Assembly: GCF_025398035.1 (NCBI RefSeq)
Contig: NZ_CP104558.1
Coordinates: forward strand, 3,080,501 to 3,144,500
Direction of reading: 5' to 3'
Source: Rossellomorea vietnamensis
Lineage (GTDB): Bacteria > Bacillota > Bacilli > Bacillales > Bacillaceae_B
Length of the DNA: 64,000 bases
Position 1 is the first letter of the stretch. Each line of letters starts with the position of its first letter. Of this stretch, positions 62,139 through 64,000 are shown in pieces. Made by a program: the position numbers and the translations under genes. The notes under the pieces were generated by a model. That model made no database searches, was not told the origin of the DNA, and was given only the letters and a program-made list of their open reading frames with translations.

Positions 62139-64000
62139 TGAGCAAGAAAATGACGTGTCATATCGTCTTCCAGACCCACTGGGACAGGGAGTGGTACTTA
62201 CCATTTGAAGTATTCCGCCACCGGCTCGTACAGGTGATGGACCGGATTGTGTCGGGTCTTGAAAAGGGAGAGTTGGAGCAATTTGTCCTGGATGGCCAGA
62301 TGGCTGCCCTGGAGGATTATTTTGAGGTTTGCGAAGAGAGCCTGAAGGAAAAAGTCCTTCATTTCATAGAAGAAAAGAAAATCATCATCGGTCCTTGGTA
62401 TGTCTTGGCCGATGAGTTTCTTGTGAGCGGAGAATCCCTGATCCGGAATATGGAGATGGGACTGAAGATCGCCGGTCGATATGGAGAGACCCAGAAGGTC
62501 GGGTACTTACCGGATACATTCGGTCACGTAAGTCAGATGCCTCAGCTGTTACAGAGATTTGGGATTGATAACGCCATTTTGTGGCGGGGAATCAAGCCCG
62601 AAACGTCTGAGTTTCATTGGGAAGCGCCGAACGGGTCCAGCGTTTTCACGGCCTTTTTGCCAGAAGGGTATTATCAGCCCCTTTTGAATGAAGACCATCC
62701 AGAAGAGCAGTTGACGTCCTATGTGGAGAAGGTCACACCGTATGCGACAACGTCTCAGCTGTTGTTGACGAATGGCGGGGATCATCTGATGCCGAAGCAC
62801 GGAAATCTGATGAAGCAGATCCATGAGCTTCAAGGGGAAGTGGAGTTTGTGTCCAGCACCTATGAAGCGTTTCTGAAGAGCGTTCAGGCCGAAATCCCGG
62901 CTGACTTGCCTGTGTTTGTCGGGGAGATGAGAAGCAATGAGCATATTTATGTTCTTCCCAATGTCCTTTCGGCAAGAAGCTATCTCAAGGTTCAAAATCA
63001 GGAGATGGAGGATGAGTTGACGGGCTACACGGAACCACTGGCGACACTTGCCGGGCAAGAGAAGTATCCTCTTCGTTACCTGGAGGAATCCTGGAAGCTT
63101 CTACTCTTGAATCATCCTCACGACAGTATTTGTGGCTGCAGCATTGATGAGGTCCATAAGGAAATGGAGACGAGAACGATGATGCTCAGGCAGAGGCTTT
63201 CGTCCATACAGAAGGGATCGCTCACTCATCTCGGCGTTCAGGATCCAATGTTTTCAGGAGCAGGACGGAGAAAGCCGTTTGATGATAACAGCGTATTTAC
63301 GGTCTTCAATCCTCATCCAAGGCCGTTCACCGGCTGGATGTCGGGGGAGATTTGGCTCGAGAAAGAAAGATCGTTCCGTTTACAGGACGAGAACGGGAAG
63401 CTTCTTACCCCTGTGATCAAGAATAAGCGGAAGGGTAGACATTTTGCTTCTCCTTTGGACGCGTTCCCGGATTTTAAAGAGGGGACATTTTATGAGCTGG
63501 ACTTTTATGTGGAGGATCTTGCTGCCACTTCACTCGCTGCTTTTACAGTCGTGGAGGGAAGCTATGAAGAAATCCTTGAGTCACAGGACAGCGTGATTGA
63601 AAACGAATATTATTCTATCGAACTGGACGAGGATGGAACCCTTTCACTACTTGAAAAAGAAACGGGCAAGCATCATCAGGGGTTGCATCGGTTCTACAGC
63701 ACCTTAGACGCTGGTGACGAGTATAACTACTCCCCGCCAGTGAACGATGTGAAGACGGTAGCTGAGCTTGAGGGCACAGGAAAGGTCCGGAGAGCGTCAG
63801 GCGTTCAAGAGTTATCGTATGATCTGAAGCTTGTCACACCGTCAGGGTTGAATGGGGATCGAACCGGTCCTTCAGAAGAAACGGTTATAACGACTGTAGA
63901 GATCACTCTTACTGTAAAAGAAAAAGATCGGAAAATCGATGTATCGTATGTGATCGATAATCGCTCGAGGGACCAGCGGTTACGTGTTCAATATCCGTTG
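62138..64000 (+). CDS. GH38 alpha-mannosidase (3' end outside window)
   Basis: The frame runs from ATG 62138 to the window end (621 codons) without a stop. It shows THWDREWYLPFEVFRHRLVQ (zinc His and Asp), FVLDGQMAALEDYFEV, IIGPWYVLADEFLVSGESLIRNM, GYLPDTFGHVSQMPQ with the likely nucleophile Asp, and LNHPHDSICGCSIDEVHKE with another zinc ligand. It differs clearly from the MngB-like enzyme at 45.3 kb, so the two should have different substrates. Here the ABC import and the NanE/ROK genes suggest trimming of alpha-mannosides from a glycan inside the cell. Confidence 0.92.
   Translation, partial: MSKKMTCHIVFQTHWDREWYLPFEVFRHRLVQVMDRIVSGLEKGELEQFVLDGQMAALEDYFEVCEESLKEKVLHFIEEKKIIIGPWYVLADEFLVSGESLIRNMEMGLKIAGRYGETQKVGYLPDTFGHVSQMPQLLQRFGIDNAILWRGIKPETSEFHWEAPNGSSVFTAFLPEGYYQPLLNEDHPEEQLTSYVEKVTPYATTSQLLLTNGGDHLMPKHGNLMKQIHELQGEVEFVSSTYEAFLKSVQAEIPADLPVFVGEMRSNEHIYVLPNVLSARSYLKVQNQEMEDELTGYTEPLATLAGQEKYPLRYLEESWKLLLLNHPHDSICGCSIDEVHKEMETRTMMLRQRLSSIQKGSLTHLGVQDPMFSGAGRRKPFDDNSVFTVFNPHPRPFTGWMSGEIWLEKERSFRLQDENGKLLTPVIKNKRKGRHFASPLDAFPDFKEGTFYELDFYVEDLAATSLAAFTVVEGSYEEILESQDSVIENEYYSIELDEDGTLSLLEKETGKHHQGLHRFYSTLDAGDEYNYSPPVNDVKTVAELEGTGKVRRASGVQELSYDLKLVTPSGLNGDRTGPSEETVITTVEITLTVKEKDRKIDVSYVIDNRSRDQRLRVQYPL

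Overview
The window reads as chromosomal DNA of a low-to-moderate-GC, aerobic, spore-former-type member of the Bacillaceae. The reasons are strong AGGAGG ribosome sites with frequent TTG/GTG starts, a hut histidine operon, a sacPA-type sucrose locus, LysM/NlpC-P60 and CAP cell-wall proteins, YwqCDE-like capsule control genes and a PlcR/PapR-like peptide signalling pair. The species cannot be fixed from sequence alone; a halotolerant Bacillus/Rossellomorea-like organism is my inference. No tRNA, rRNA, CRISPR array, prophage or intact IS element was seen.

Layout. (1) 1-1090: end of the hut operon (hutI end, hutG). (2) 1224-3179: a sigma-70-family factor overlapping a membrane-anchored DUF4309-like protein. 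(3) 3390-6348: decayed transposase scar, then a Wzy-like polymerase and a beta-helix protein, divergently transcribed and AT-rich. (4) 6942-8698: a candidate quorum-sensing module made of a 45-aa exported peptide ending in TDLPGWAY, a PlcR-like HTH/TPR regulator, two identical 17-nt boxes and a 106-aa gene of unknown function. (5) 8841-13911: envelope genes (LCP transferase, CWB2+CAP protein, LysM-NlpC/P60 hydrolase, SGNH-like lipid/sugar esterase). (6) 14116-30270: an exopolysaccharide operon with co-polymerase, tyrosine kinase and PHP phosphatase, a structured RNA that looks like the EAR/epsC antitermination element, then galU, an initiating sugar transferase, GDP-fucose genes, flippase, pyruvyl transferase, two glycosyltransferases, an acetyltransferase, manC, a phosphohexomutase and galE. 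The gene set resembles the colanic-acid locus of enterics.

(7) 30330-42247: a glycoside cluster with a LacI regulator, DUF624 protein and ABC importer (no ATPase) facing a GH13 glucosidase, a DUF1861-like protein, a GH130 phosphorylase, a ROK kinase and an unusual in-frame glycosyltransferase-ManA fusion. (8) 42381-50884: an RpiR regulator facing a MngA-like PTS permease, a MngB-like GH38 alpha-mannosidase, a GH13_18-type phosphorylase and glycerate kinase. Together these predict use of mannosylglycerate and probably glucosylglycerate, both compatible solutes. (9) 51278-55404: sucrose PTS, sucrose-6-phosphate hydrolase and LacI regulator with three TGTAATCGATTACA operators. (10) 55742-64000: esterase, sugar-binding lipoprotein, NanE epimerase, RpiR regulator, ROK kinase, two permeases and a second GH38 mannosidase (cut by the window end), predicting uptake and breakdown of a mannose/ManNAc-containing glycan.

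Thus the left half builds the cell surface and the right half imports mannose-, glucose- and fructose-containing glycosides, feeding mannose-6-P, fructose-6-P, glucose-1-P and phosphoglycerate into glycolysis. Mannose-6-P and glucose-1-P are also the precursors for the GDP-mannose/GDP-fucose and UDP-glucose made by the polysaccharide operon.
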